NCBI GenBank assembly: GCA_030535455.1
Contig: JAUNJY010000028.1
Location: 1-56,453, forward strand
Direction of reading: 5' to 3'
Origin: a bacterium
Lineage (GTDB): Bacteria > Bacillota > Clostridia > Lachnospirales > Lachnospiraceae
Length of the DNA: 56,453 bases
In this document: piece by piece, positions 43,401-55,757 of the stretch
Layout: each line of letters starts with the position of its first letter
How positions within the stretch are numbered: position 1 is the first letter of the stretch
Made by a program: the position numbers and the translations under genes
Notes under the pieces: generated by a model
Seen by the model: the letters and a program-made list of their open reading frames with translations, nothing else
What the model was told of the DNA's origin: nothing
Databases searched by the model: none

Positions 43401-43428
43401 GGCTTTAATTTCCGTGAGTAGCTTATAT
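43401..43428 (+). pseudogene. Decayed tRNA-Thr 3' end (candidate attachment site)
   Basis: Matches the T arm and acceptor 3' strand of tRNA-Thr(GGT) with a 1-nt gap and few substitutions, ending in an identical AGTAGCTTATAT. A further GTAATGTGGA about 40 nt upstream equals the tRNA anticodon-arm sequence. It marks the distal edge of the island. Confidence 0.5.
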
Positions 43429-43429
43429 G

Positions 43430-43466
43430 GTCGCAATCCTTTGGTAACAAGGGGGTGCGGCTTTTT
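43430..43466 (+). terminator. Terminator after the tRNA remnant
   Basis: GTCGCA and CCTT pair with AAGG and TGCGGC, followed by five T. It is likely the original terminator of tRNA-Thr. Confidence 0.65.
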
Positions 43467-43612
43467 AGATTCTATATTGTAATGCATTAAAGATCTATTT
43501 GCGTATAGACTATAGAGTTGATATCATATAAGCAGCTAAAAGAAATCAAAAGGCTTGAAATAGAGTACATAATATAGAGGTACATAAGGATATTTGTGAA
43601 GGGCGGAATTAT

Positions 43613-44503
43613 ATGAACAGACAGGGGAAATCCAAAATTGCGTTAATATTTTCGATGATTATATTTGGTACAATCGGCATATTCAGGAGATATATACCAT
43701 TAGAATCTTCAACGATTGCTATGACAAGAGGTTTTATCGGCATGCTGTCATTGCTACTGATTATGCTGGTTCGCAAGGAAAAGGTGTCGGTTAAAGATAT
43801 TAAGAACAATTTAGTATTGCTGGTTGTTTCAGGGATTGTGTTAGGGATGAATTGGATACTACTCTTTGAAGCATACAATTATACTACGGTTGCCGTTGCG
43901 ACACTGTGTTATTATATGGCTCCTATATTTATTATCATCGTATCTCCAGTTTTATTGAAAGAAAGGATAACCTTCAGAAAAGCGGCTTGTATTTTGGTGG
44001 CATTGGCGGGAATGATCCTTGTTTCAGGTGTCCTAAATACAGGAAATAAACCTACAGACTACAGAGGAATTTTGTTTGGACTTGGTGCTGCTGTCTTATA
44101 TGCATGCGTTGTTATATTGAATAAGAAAATTAGTGGCATCTCTGCATATGATAAGACAATTGTACAGCTTGGTGTATCAGGAATAGTTCTGCTGCCGTAT
44201 GTACTTTTAACAGCAAAAGAAGAAGCGGGAAATCTATCCTTGTTTGTTGTTTTTATGGTGCTGATTGTAGGAATTGTTCATACAGGGCTAGCCTATGCAC
44301 TATATTTTGGATCTATGAAAAATCTGCCGGCACAAACGGTAGCAATGTTTAGTTACATTGATCCTGTGATTGCCATATTGGTATCTGTTTTGGTTCTTTC
44401 AGAGAAAATTGGAAGGCTAGAAAACGTTGGAATTCTATGTGTTTTATGTTCTACAATTATAAGTGAATTACCACAGAAAAAAAGTGGACAAGCTAAAACT
44501 TGA
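43613..44503 (+). CDS. EamA/DMT-family permease
   Basis: A 296-residue protein with ten predicted helices in two EamA repeats: helix 1 ALIFSMIIFGTIGIFRRYI, then APIFIIIVSPVLLKERITFRKAA in the first half and AMFSYIDPVIAILVSVLVLSEKIG in the second. This is the drug/metabolite transporter layout; the substrate is unknown. It stands outside the candidate island, with AAGGGCGG before the ATG. Confidence 0.88.
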   Translation: MNRQGKSKIALIFSMIIFGTIGIFRRYIPLESSTIAMTRGFIGMLSLLLIMLVRKEKVSVKDIKNNLVLLVVSGIVLGMNWILLFEAYNYTTVAVATLCYYMAPIFIIIVSPVLLKERITFRKAACILVALAGMILVSGVLNTGNKPTDYRGILFGLGAAVLYACVVILNKKISGISAYDKTIVQLGVSGIVLLPYVLLTAKEEAGNLSLFVVFMVLIVGIVHTGLAYALYFGSMKNLPAQTVAMFSYIDPVIAILVSVLVLSEKIGRLENVGILCVLCSTIISELPQKKSGQAKT

Positions 44504-44515
44504 GGAGATGATAAA

Positions 44516-44651
44516 ATGGGAGCAGAAGAGGTGTGGCTGCAAATTCAGAAGATTAATGAGTCTGTTTGCATTAATAGACTGTATGGACTTGAGGGGACAA
44601 TATAAGGTGTTTGAAAGACAAACTTGCAAGAAGCTAGAAAAGATCAATTAA
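44516..44651 (+). pseudogene. Short disrupted ORF behind the EamA gene
   Basis: An ATG with GGAG upstream opens 29 codons (MGAEEVWLQIQKINESVC and on) before TAA; a second frame continues for 14 codons to another stop. It looks like the start of a small protein with a frameshift, perhaps a regulator, but no family is recognisable. Confidence 0.25.
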
Positions 44652-44713
44652 AGAAATTTTATATGGAATATAGATTGTAGCAGATTACTTAATCAATGAA
44701 TAGTAACAAATAA

Positions 44714-44757
44714 GGAAAGCCAGGAGGCATGTCATCACATGACATCCTGGCTTTTCT
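44714..44757. terminator. Bidirectional terminator
   Basis: AAAGCCAGGA pairs with TCCTGGCTTTT, with an inner ATGTCA/TGACAT stem, between convergent genes. Confidence 0.88.
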
Positions 44758-44773
44758 TATAAGAACAATAATC

Positions 44774-45379
44774 TTAGCGCTTTATCCACCAAGGTGTTTT
44801 CATAAATCCAAAGAAGGAGCGTCCTCGTCCCAGTTTAAATGGATGAGGAGTACTTGACCAGTTTTCAGTATAGGTCTGTATTTCTAGAGCTTTCTCTTGG
44901 CGTAATCGCTCGATTAAGTCACTATAGTCATGTTGTTCCACCAATTGTCCGTCTTTAAAAATTAACTCAATAACATTTTTATATGACCATGCATGTTGAA
45001 AACCTGTATGTATATAGTATTTGTTAAGAAATCCTTTTCCAAGGATAAGTGAACCGGTATAATCCATTGGTAAGGTCAAGTTTTCATATACATGGTATCC
45101 TTGATAGCCGGGAGCATCATTGGGAAGCAAAGGAAGTACTCCATTGATTGCAGGATATTTATTTTCTTTTGAGTTAATTTGGAGAGTCTGTAATAGCAGT
45201 TTGCCATGAAGTACTTGGAATTCACAAAAGTAGCCGGCATAACAATTGGTGCAAATAGATGCAGGAGTTATTCCGTAATCACCAGGATGAAACGTGGCGG
45301 AGATATGTTTTCCCTTACTTGCAATATAAGAATATTTCTCTGATTGATAGAAATAACTGTCTGGCTGTTGAGCGGTCAT
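44774..45379 (-). CDS. Uncharacterised 201-residue protein
   Basis: A soluble protein without signal peptide, beta-rich and aromatic (many Tyr, Phe, His). It contains a CTNCYAGYFCEF cluster near residue 45 and ends GRSFFGFMKTPWWIKR. I do not recognise the family. I chose the ATG at 45379 behind GGAAA, since the extra 21 codons upstream are hydrophobic and unlike the rest. It is monocistronic and divergent from the galactanase gene. Confidence 0.6.
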   Translation of the reverse strand: MTAQQPDSYFYQSEKYSYIASKGKHISATFHPGDYGITPASICTNCYAGYFCEFQVLHGKLLLQTLQINSKENKYPAINGVLPLLPNDAPGYQGYHVYENLTLPMDYTGSLILGKGFLNKYYIHTGFQHAWSYKNVIELIFKDGQLVEQHDYSDLIERLRQEKALEIQTYTENWSSTPHPFKLGRGRSFFGFMKTPWWIKR

Positions 45380-45575
45380 GATACAATTTCCTTTCTTAAA
45401 TAGTAAATAATTTAAAGCATTCCTTATAATATGTATCGTCAAAATTGATCACTAAGAACACTTATAAGGAACGTATTGCTAAGATGATGTAAAGTGCGCA
45501 AAAATATATACTTTTTGCGCACTTCTTTAGCTAAAATAACTATAAAATTTAATTATAAATTATTAACAATGTCAA

Positions 45576-49188
<3,613 letters not shown>

Positions 49189-49232
49189 AAAGAAATCCAG
49201 AGCGCCATAGGAGCTGCTCTGGATTTCTTTTT
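49189..49232 (+). terminator. Terminator of the galactanase gene
   Basis: AAAGAAATCCAGAGC pairs with GCTCTGGATTTCTTT, followed by T. Confidence 0.93.
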
Positions 49233-49277
49233 ATTAACGCGAACAACGAGCCAAAGCCATGTGAACATAATCTTGGT

Positions 49278-49326
49278 GACTGTCGCGATAACCAGAGAAA
49301 ACCATAAAGCGTGTTTCTTCTGGTTT
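49278..49326 (-). repeat. ~50-nt 3'-UTR repeat, copy 2
   Basis: Second copy of the repeat at 6280-6327, again at the 3' end of a minus-strand gene and touching its stop codon. The flanking GC palindrome of copy 1 is only half kept here (GGTGACTGTCGCG). Confidence 0.7.
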
Positions 49327-49604
49327 TAGAAAGTCTTTAAGCGATCCGTTGCAGTGCTTTTCATACTGTCTTCTAATTCACTTGAGTACTTTTGCTTGGC
49401 TTTTTCAACAAGTCTGTCAGTCTCGCTAGAGCTATAAGAAGAAGGATCATTTTCAAGAGCTTTTTCTATAGATTCTAGACGGGCATGAAAACCGGCAGCC
49501 TTAGTTGCAACATCAGTTAATTCTTTTACAAAACTGCCTTCTTCTTTTAATAAGTTTGACAAATCTTTAGTTAAGTCGTTGGAACTATCTTTTTGGTTAA
49601 ACAT
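49326..49604 (-). CDS. Small helical protein, function unknown
   Basis: A 92-residue, charged, probably all-helical cytoplasmic protein (LTKDLSNLLKEEG, AKQKYSSELEDSM). No domain is recognised. It sits alone between the galactanase and the MutS-like gene, on the opposite strand, and ends in the 50-nt repeat. Confidence 0.65.
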   Translation of the reverse strand: MFNQKDSSNDLTKDLSNLLKEEGSFVKELTDVATKAAGFHARLESIEKALENDPSSYSSSETDRLVEKAKQKYSSELEDSMKSTATDRLKTF

Positions 49605-49727
49605 AATTAAACACTCTTTTCTATTTTTTATTAGTATTTCAACATAGAAGAGATAATATTCTCTAGCGTGGGTCTATCGGTTTCGGTATAATTAGAAAAA
49701 CAGATACGAAAGAAAGGAGAAAATATA

Positions 49728-51371
49728 ATGGAAGTATTGGAAATTATAGTAGCCATTGTGGCAATTACAGTTGTAGTATCCATCTATAATAACTGGATGC
49801 AGAGAAAAAAGTTAAAACGCACCTTAGAGATGCAGTATGGAAAAGAGCCTAAGATTAAAGAGATTGATATGGAGGACATTGCAATCTTTTGGGAGGAGAA
49901 TGAGAAGGACTATGAAAATAAGATAGATAAGGCTACTTGGAATGACTTAGGATTTGATGATATTTATCGACGAATTAACTCCTGTTGTTCCTTTGTTGGA
50001 GAACAGATTTTATATGCGGTTTTGCATTGTTTTCCGACGGAGAAGTCCTATGGGACAGAGCTTGAGAAGAAGATTACATATTTTGCCACACGTAAGGAGA
50101 AACGAATTGAGACCCAGCTCCTATTTTCAGGGATTGGAAAAAAAGAAGAAAATTATAATATTCCATTTATCGTAAATAATTTAGAAGTATTTGAGATGGG
50201 ATTAATCTGGCTGTATCGAATAATGCAGGTACTGTTAATTCTCCCAATCGTTCCAGCTGTCCTTTTTAAAAATGTAAACTTTCTAGGAATTACGTTTGCG
50301 ATATTTTGTATAAACTTAATTTTATATTCCCAAAGAAAATCACAGTATGAGATATATCTGGCATCTTTAAATAGTATGACTAAGGTCATTCAAACGGCTT
50401 CTTTTCTTGATGAGTCAGAGTTATTAGGAAAAGAGAACAAGGTAGTAGAGCTAGCTCCTTTGCTAGAGTCGTTTCGTAAGTTAAATAGCCTGGTCGGGAA
50501 ACTACAAGGAAAGAAATCCTCTAGTTATAGTGGCGATATCTTTGCTATGCTCAATGACTATTTAATAGGAGCTACTTTGTGGGAGTTTACCAGCTATAAT
50601 AAGGTCTTAGAGGGATTAAAGGGGAAGGAGAAACAATACTTGGATTTATACCGTGCATTAGGAGAAATAGATATGTCCATTGCCATTGCATCATTTCGAG
50701 AAAGTATTCCAATGTATTGTATTCCTGAGTTTTGTGAAAGAGAAGCCATCATAATGGAAGAAGTGTATCATCCACTTACAAAGAATCCAGTCTGCAATAC
50801 CATAACATTGGACAAGAACTGTATTATTACAGGATCTAATGCATCGGGAAAATCCACATTTATCAAGGCGGTTGCCGTAAATGTATTATTGGGCCAGAGT
50901 ATTCATACTTGTATGGCTAAGAGAATGGCATATCCATTTGCAAAAGTAATTACGTCAATGGCTGTGACGGATGACTTGATGGCTGGGGAAAGTTATTATA
51001 TTAAGGAAATCAAGTATCTTAACCGTATAATTAAAAGTTTAAGCAAAGAGCAGTTTGTAATCTGTGTGATTGATGAAATATTAAGAGGGACTAATACAGA
51101 GGAGAGAATTGCCGCGTCAGTCGCAATTTTAGAGTATTTACATAATAAGAACTGTCTTGCAATCGTGGCATCACATGATCATGAGCTTACAGAGCTGCTA
51201 GCCGGAAGGTATGAGAACTACCACTTTAGTGAAAGGATACTGGAAAATGACATTACTTTTGATTACAAGATACATAACGGGCCATCGACCACAAAGAATG
51301 CCATTCGTTTGCTAGAGTATATTGGATTTCCAGAGGAGATTATCACCAACGCAAAACACATAAAACTCTAA
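49728..51371 (+). CDS. Membrane-anchored MutS-family ATPase
   Basis: A 547-residue protein. An N-terminal membrane helix (about 1-22) and two more (about 165-205) flank a MutS core-like region. The C-terminal MutS ATPase has Walker A GSNASGKST (K375), Walker B CVIDEILRGTNTEER (D449, E450) and SHDHEL. It lacks the mismatch-recognition and connector domains of MutS. Such membrane MutS-related proteins are common in Firmicutes and have no settled function. AAAGGAG precedes the ATG. Confidence 0.85.
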   Translation: MEVLEIIVAIVAITVVVSIYNNWMQRKKLKRTLEMQYGKEPKIKEIDMEDIAIFWEENEKDYENKIDKATWNDLGFDDIYRRINSCCSFVGEQILYAVLHCFPTEKSYGTELEKKITYFATRKEKRIETQLLFSGIGKKEENYNIPFIVNNLEVFEMGLIWLYRIMQVLLILPIVPAVLFKNVNFLGITFAIFCINLILYSQRKSQYEIYLASLNSMTKVIQTASFLDESELLGKENKVVELAPLLESFRKLNSLVGKLQGKKSSSYSGDIFAMLNDYLIGATLWEFTSYNKVLEGLKGKEKQYLDLYRALGEIDMSIAIASFRESIPMYCIPEFCEREAIIMEEVYHPLTKNPVCNTITLDKNCIITGSNASGKSTFIKAVAVNVLLGQSIHTCMAKRMAYPFAKVITSMAVTDDLMAGESYYIKEIKYLNRIIKSLSKEQFVICVIDEILRGTNTEERIAASVAILEYLHNKNCLAIVASHDHELTELLAGRYENYHFSERILENDITFDYKIHNGPSTTKNAIRLLEYIGFPEEIITNAKHIKL

Positions 51372-51511
51372 ATACACCAAAATTCTACAAAACAACAACT
51401 GTTATAACATTTTAAGACAAAATAATACAATCGTGTATTGCTATCTTTAAATGAAGTAAGTATAATTAACAATAGGGTAAATTTTTATTTACGAAGTAAG
51501 GGAGCTAGTAT

Positions 51512-52348
51512 ATGAAGGAGAATACACGGGAAGATGAGGTTGAAATTGACCTTAAAGAACTAATTTTGTTAGTAGTACATAAGCTATGGATAGTTATATT
51601 AGTGGGAAGCATAGCAGCAGTCGGCTGTCATTATATTATGGAACGAAGAGCAGTGCCATATTATGAGGCAGATACGACGATTTATATTTTATATCATCAG
51701 GATGAGAATAAATTATTGGTAAGTGATATGCAGACGGGGGATTATCTTACCAGCGATTATCAAGGATTGATAAAGTCAAGATCCGTATTGGAAAAGGTAA
51801 TTGACGAATTATCCTTAGATATTACATATAAAGCATTAAGCAGTAGGACAACAGTGACTCTTCAACCAGATACACGAATTCTTACCATCGCAGTTCAGGA
51901 TGAAGATCCCGAATTAGCCATGAAGATAGCTAATACAGTAAGAACCGTATCTACTGATTATATCAATGAGATTATGCGGGTAGAGGCAGTAACGGAGATT
52001 GATAAAGCTAAGTTTCCGGAGGAACCAATCTTACCAAATATTAATAAAAATGCTGCAATTGCAGGGATATTTGCAGGTATTTTAATGATTGGCCTCATTG
52101 TATTCATTGATTTGCTCAGTCAAAAGATAAAGAATGTAAAGGAGATCGAGTCAAAACTGGGAATGGAGGTATTAGCCGTCATTCCGGATGTAAATGAAAA
52201 GAGATTAATACGAATACATAAGAAAAAGCTAATTCAGGAAAGAAAGTTATACAAGAAGCAAATTATGAGGAAGGAAACAGAATATCAAACCCCGCATTTG
52301 GGAGCAGTGAGCAATTCTATAGACAAATATGAAATTATTAACGCTTAA
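51512..52348 (+). CDS. Polysaccharide co-polymerase (Wzz/CpsC-type)
   Basis: A 278-residue protein: membrane helix 1 about 25-45, extracellular coiled region, the Pro-rich motif FPEEPILPN before helix 2 (about 178-200), then a basic cytoplasmic tail. This is the membrane half of a Gram-positive BY-kinase pair that sets exopolysaccharide chain length. The next gene overlaps it by 20 nt, showing coupled translation. No glycosyltransferase genes are present nearby. Confidence 0.88.
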   Translation: MKENTREDEVEIDLKELILLVVHKLWIVILVGSIAAVGCHYIMERRAVPYYEADTTIYILYHQDENKLLVSDMQTGDYLTSDYQGLIKSRSVLEKVIDELSLDITYKALSSRTTVTLQPDTRILTIAVQDEDPELAMKIANTVRTVSTDYINEIMRVEAVTEIDKAKFPEEPILPNINKNAAIAGIFAGILMIGLIVFIDLLSQKIKNVKEIESKLGMEVLAVIPDVNEKRLIRIHKKKLIQERKLYKKQIMRKETEYQTPHLGAVSNSIDKYEIINA

Positions 52349-52976
52349 TTTAATAGAACAACATGACCCAAAGTTTATGGAAGCAATCAATGTATTACGA
52401 ACCAGTATCGAATTTGCAGACAAAGAAATAAAGATACTATCGTTTGCAGGATGTACAGAACCTGAGGGAAGCTGGAAGATTGCTATTAATTTAGCAGAAG
52501 CGTTCTCTAAGTTAGACAGAAAGACCTTATTTTTGGATGCAAACTTACGGGATAAGGAACTTTCAAAGTTTTATCAGGTGAATTCTGGATTAACCGAATA
52601 TTTGCAGCATAAAGCAACACTGAAAGAGATTATATATGAAACAAATAAAGAACATTTAGATCTCATACTGCCAGGCAGCCTGCCAGAAAATCCAACAGAA
52701 CTGCTTGGGGGAAGAGATTTTATAAATCTGATTGAAACATTAAAGCAGCAATATGACCATATTATTATTAATGTACCAGTGGTACAGGAATTAGTGGATG
52801 GAATAATTATCGGAAGGCTAAGTGATGGAGTAATTCCTGTTATAGACCAGGATAGGACAAAGTATAAGCAGGCTGAGGAAACGAAGCATAAACTTAAACG
52901 TTGTGGATGCCATATACTTGGCTGTGTATTTAATCAGCTTACAGTTACTAAAAAGAGCCGTTTACGAGTAATGTAG
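52329..52976 (+). CDS. BY-kinase homologue with degenerate nucleotide-binding motifs
   Basis: A 215-residue CpsD/CapB-like protein. The fold is recognisable (EAINVLRTSIEFA, NLAEAFSKLDRKTLFLD, PGSLPENPTELL). The Walker A, normally GEGKST, reads PEGSWK (45-50), so the catalytic Lys is displaced; the second Asp of Walker A' is N72 in LDANLR; and the Walker B Asp is N148 in IIINVPVV. The C-terminal Tyr cluster is also absent. I infer a pseudokinase that keeps only a scaffolding role with the overlapping co-polymerase gene. The frame is intact and ends 36 nt before a T-rich run. Confidence 0.8.
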   Translation: MKLLTLNLIEQHDPKFMEAINVLRTSIEFADKEIKILSFAGCTEPEGSWKIAINLAEAFSKLDRKTLFLDANLRDKELSKFYQVNSGLTEYLQHKATLKEIIYETNKEHLDLILPGSLPENPTELLGGRDFINLIETLKQQYDHIIINVPVVQELVDGIIIGRLSDGVIPVIDQDRTKYKQAEETKHKLKRCGCHILGCVFNQLTVTKKSRLRVM

Positions 52977-53047
52977 GGATTTTTTTTGGGATTCAAACAC
53001 ATACTAACAAAGTGAGATTAGTATTATGTTTGAAAGGAAATAGCAAG

Positions 53048-53413
53048 ATGAAAATAGTAAAACAACCAAGGAAGAAAGTGGTATATGGAATGGTGGCAAT
53101 TGCAGCCGCATTCTCTGTAGCAGCAGGAGCTGAGACATTAAATTCAGACAAAGTACTGGCAAAAAATGAACAACAGGCTTCCAATACCCAAAAGATTAGC
53201 GAAGATGAGGCTGTCAGAATTGCACTTGAAAAGGCAGGGTATAAGAAAGAAGAAGTTAAAGACTTGAAGGTGAAGCTTGACCGAGACGATGAACGGGGAA
53301 GCCGAGAAGTCTATGAGGTTGAATTTACACATGAGAGAACAGAGTACGAGGTTGATATTGACCCTGTTACTAAAAAGGTTCTCTACTATGAGATGGACCA
53401 GCAAAATGATTAA
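53048..53413 (+). CDS. PepSY-domain protein
   Basis: A 121-residue exported or membrane-tethered protein: basic N-terminus, hydrophobic segment about 12-28, then one PepSY-type domain (EDEAVRIALEKAGYKKEEV and TEYEVDIDPVTKKVLYYEMD). PepSY domains often inhibit peptidases or act near the cell surface. The ATG at 53048 follows GAAAGGAAA; the longer frame upstream is not supported. It may be part of the preceding operon (71-nt gap). Confidence 0.82.
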   Translation: MKIVKQPRKKVVYGMVAIAAAFSVAAGAETLNSDKVLAKNEQQASNTQKISEDEAVRIALEKAGYKKEEVKDLKVKLDRDDERGSREVYEVEFTHERTEYEVDIDPVTKKVLYYEMDQQND

Positions 53414-53424
53414 TATGAGCTAGT

Positions 53425-53507
53425 AAGGAAGGCAGATTGTCAATAGACATATGCCTTCCTTTTTTTACTCTATAGGTAAGTTATCTCCGAGCCCTTCCCT
53501 ATAGAGT
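53425..53507 (+). terminator. Terminator plus second hairpin after the PepSY gene
   Basis: AAGGAAGGC pairs with GCCTTCCTT followed by seven T. A second hairpin (ACTCTATAGG to CCTATAGAGT) follows at once and leads interspersed element copy e. Confidence 0.88.
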
Positions 53508-53539
53508 AAAAAAGGCTTTCGAAAAACAGAAAACCAGAT

Positions 53540-53597
53540 TGCACACTCACCCGATGGGAAGATTTCGCTTATGCGACCGGCTTCGGCGCAGTAAAGT
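53540..53597 (+). repeat. Interspersed element, copy e (full)
   Basis: A full copy: TTGCACACTCACCCGATGGG, then AAGATTTCGCTTATGCGAC and GGCTTCGGCGCAGTAAAG. TCGC and GCGA form a small inner stem. It aligns without gaps to copies b and d. The remainder of this 365-nt gap includes an unusual run of seven G near 53608 and AT-rich sequence before the next gene. Confidence 0.78.
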
Positions 53598-53778
53598 GTA
53601 TTCTCCCGGGGGGGATTGAAGGGCAGGGGAGTTGAGAGTATCGAAGACGCATTGTTCTGTGAAGACATAGTCCCTGTATTATTTTATAAATATAAAATAA
53701 TTATAAAAATATATATTGTATTTTCGAAATAATTCGTTAAAATATATACGATATAATAACATGTAAGGAGGCGAGAGC

Positions 53779-55140
53779 ATGTCGAAGGGAAAAGTTAAGA
53801 GCATGACAGTGGGTTCACCAATGAAGCTCATTATGCAGTTTTTTATACCATTGTTATGTGGAATGCTGTTTCAACAGTTCTACAGTATGATGGACACCAT
53901 GATCGTTGGTAGATTCTTAGGTTCCAAGGCACTTGCATCGGTAGGCGGAACAGGTTCTATCAATTTTATGATTATTGGATTTTGTATGGGGGTATGTAAC
54001 GGATTTGCAATTCCCGTTGCTCAGTCTTTTGGGGCAGAAGATTTTACGTCACTTTGTAAGTATGTTGCAAACAGTGTGTGGCTTTCGATACTCTTTTCTT
54101 CTATTACTACGATTATAGTATGTGTATTTTGCAAACAGATACTCCTTTGGATGAATACGCCAAGCGATATAATGGAGGGGGCGTACCAATATATTTTTGT
54201 CATATTTTTAGGGATTCCCGTAACATACCTATATAATTTATTGGCAGGGATCTTACGTTCTCTAGGCGACAGCAAGACACCATTATACTTTTTGGTCATG
54301 TCTTCATTATTTAACATCATATTAGACTTAGTAGCAGTCATCGTACTTAAGATGGGAGTTAGTGGTGCTGCATGGGCAACTGTGGCAGCTCAAGGAATTT
54401 CAGGTGTGTTATGCCTGATCTATATTATTAAGAAGTATCCGATTTTGAAGATACATAAGGATGAGTGGAGTCTGAGAGGTGAATATGTAAAACCATTGTG
54501 CATGATGGGAATTCCAATGGGACTGCAGTATTCCATTACTGCAATTGGAAGCGTAATCTTACAGACTGCGGTAAATTCCTTAGGTTCCATTGCAGTAGCA
54601 GCAGTTACAGCTGGAAATAAGATCAGTATGTTTTTCTGCTGTCCATTTGATGCATTTGGATCGACAATGGCAACATATGCAGGACAGAATGTGGGAGCAA
54701 AGAAATTAGATCGTGTGACACAGGGAATAAAGGCATGTTGTCTATTAGCATTTATATATTCAGTAATTGCATGCCTTGTATTGATGATCTTTGGCAGTAA
54801 CTTAACATTGCTGTTTGTAAAGAAAGAAGAAACACAGATTATTAAAGACTCAGCATATCTCTTAAGAGTATTGAGTGCATTTTATATTCCACTGGCCCTT
54901 GTCAATATTGTGAGATTTTCCATACAAGGACTTGGTTTTGGAAAACTAGCAATTGTTGCAGGTGTATGTGAAATGATTGCACGTGGTATGGTAGGATATT
55001 TCTTTGTACCGATCTTTGGATATACGGCAGCATGTTTTGCTAGTCCGGTTGCTTGGCTGATGGCCGATGCATTCCTGATACCCGCATATATATGGGCAAT
55101 TCGAAAGCTAAAACATTCCTTCTGCCCTTGTGAAGCATAA
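53779..55140 (+). CDS. MATE-family efflux transporter
   Basis: A 453-residue protein with twelve predicted helices in two MATE repeats. PLLCGMLFQQFYSMMDTMIVGRFLG at the N-terminus (first 20 residues of it decisive) and the matching second-half region GIPMGLQYSITAIGSVILQ show the internal repeat. Such pumps exchange Na+ or H+ for drugs or metabolites. GTAAGGAGGCG precedes the ATG. It is monocistronic. Confidence 0.92.
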   Translation: MSKGKVKSMTVGSPMKLIMQFFIPLLCGMLFQQFYSMMDTMIVGRFLGSKALASVGGTGSINFMIIGFCMGVCNGFAIPVAQSFGAEDFTSLCKYVANSVWLSILFSSITTIIVCVFCKQILLWMNTPSDIMEGAYQYIFVIFLGIPVTYLYNLLAGILRSLGDSKTPLYFLVMSSLFNIILDLVAVIVLKMGVSGAAWATVAAQGISGVLCLIYIIKKYPILKIHKDEWSLRGEYVKPLCMMGIPMGLQYSITAIGSVILQTAVNSLGSIAVAAVTAGNKISMFFCCPFDAFGSTMATYAGQNVGAKKLDRVTQGIKACCLLAFIYSVIACLVLMIFGSNLTLLFVKKEETQIIKDSAYLLRVLSAFYIPLALVNIVRFSIQGLGFGKLAIVAGVCEMIARGMVGYFFVPIFGYTAACFASPVAWLMADAFLIPAYIWAIRKLKHSFCPCEA

Positions 55141-55151
55141 GAATAGAAGGC

Positions 55152-55586
55152 TTATTTTCGATAAATCATAGGGGTAAAGCGGATGCCATCGGTTGTCTGC
55201 TCAGTATCTGTGGCAATAAAGCCAAGGCGTTTATAGATTTGGACAGCATAGGGAGAGGCATTTACCGTTAATACGTCTCCCGTGCAGTCCTTTTTTACTT
55301 GGTTAAATAGTTTTCGTCCAATTCCCTGTCTTTGATACTTAGGGTCCACAAAGAAGAGTGAAATATGGGAACCTTGTTTTCTAGTAGCAATTACACCTAT
55401 AATCTTTTGAGAATGAAAAGCTGCATAAATCTGTAGTTCGTCAAAAATAGTACTTTTATGCACATAATCTTTAAAGTTTTCGATGCCTTCTAGACTGTAT
55501 ACAGGTGCTTCAAATTCCATAAATACATTTAATACAAGAGTAACTGCTTCATTTCGTTCATTTTCTTTTATTTTTCTAATATTCAT
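55152..55586 (-). CDS. GNAT-family N-acetyltransferase
   Basis: A 144-residue single-domain acetyltransferase: acetyl-CoA loop VDPKYQRQGIGRKLF, followed by LTVNASPYAVQIYKRLGFIATD, the typical C-terminal motif. The substrate is unknown. It is convergent with the MATE gene, 11 nt apart. Confidence 0.9.
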   Translation of the reverse strand: MNIRKIKENERNEAVTLVLNVFMEFEAPVYSLEGIENFKDYVHKSTIFDELQIYAAFHSQKIIGVIATRKQGSHISLFFVDPKYQRQGIGRKLFNQVKKDCTGDVLTVNASPYAVQIYKRLGFIATDTEQTTDGIRFTPMIYRK

Positions 55587-55757
55587 TATGAGAAGAAATT
55601 CCTTTCATATTAGTTGTGATAAGACTATACTAAGTATATCATACACATAAAAAATGTAAATAATACCCAAAATAAAACAGGTGTCTATATTTGTTGCCAT
55701 CTGTCGAAAGAAGATGTAAAATAATAGTGTAAGTACATATAAAGGAGGATGTTTCCT

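Larger units (their letters stand above)
38239..43428. mobile_element. Candidate genomic island at tRNA-Thr
   Basis: The 3' 27 nt of tRNA-Thr and its flank (from GGTTCGATTCC to AGTAGCTTATAT) recur at 43401-43428 with few changes; 12 nt at the end are identical and 18 of the last 20 match. A terminator follows the distal copy, as it would have followed the original tRNA. Between them lie three genes forming one signalling-effector unit. No integrase is present, so the element would be decayed or mobilised in trans. The usual rpmG-secE-nusG genes that follow sigH in Firmicutes are missing here. Confidence 0.5.

Noticed and set aside
53465-53668. Minus-strand ORF of 67 codons
   Set aside because: It runs through a terminator and the repeat element and has no ribosome binding site.
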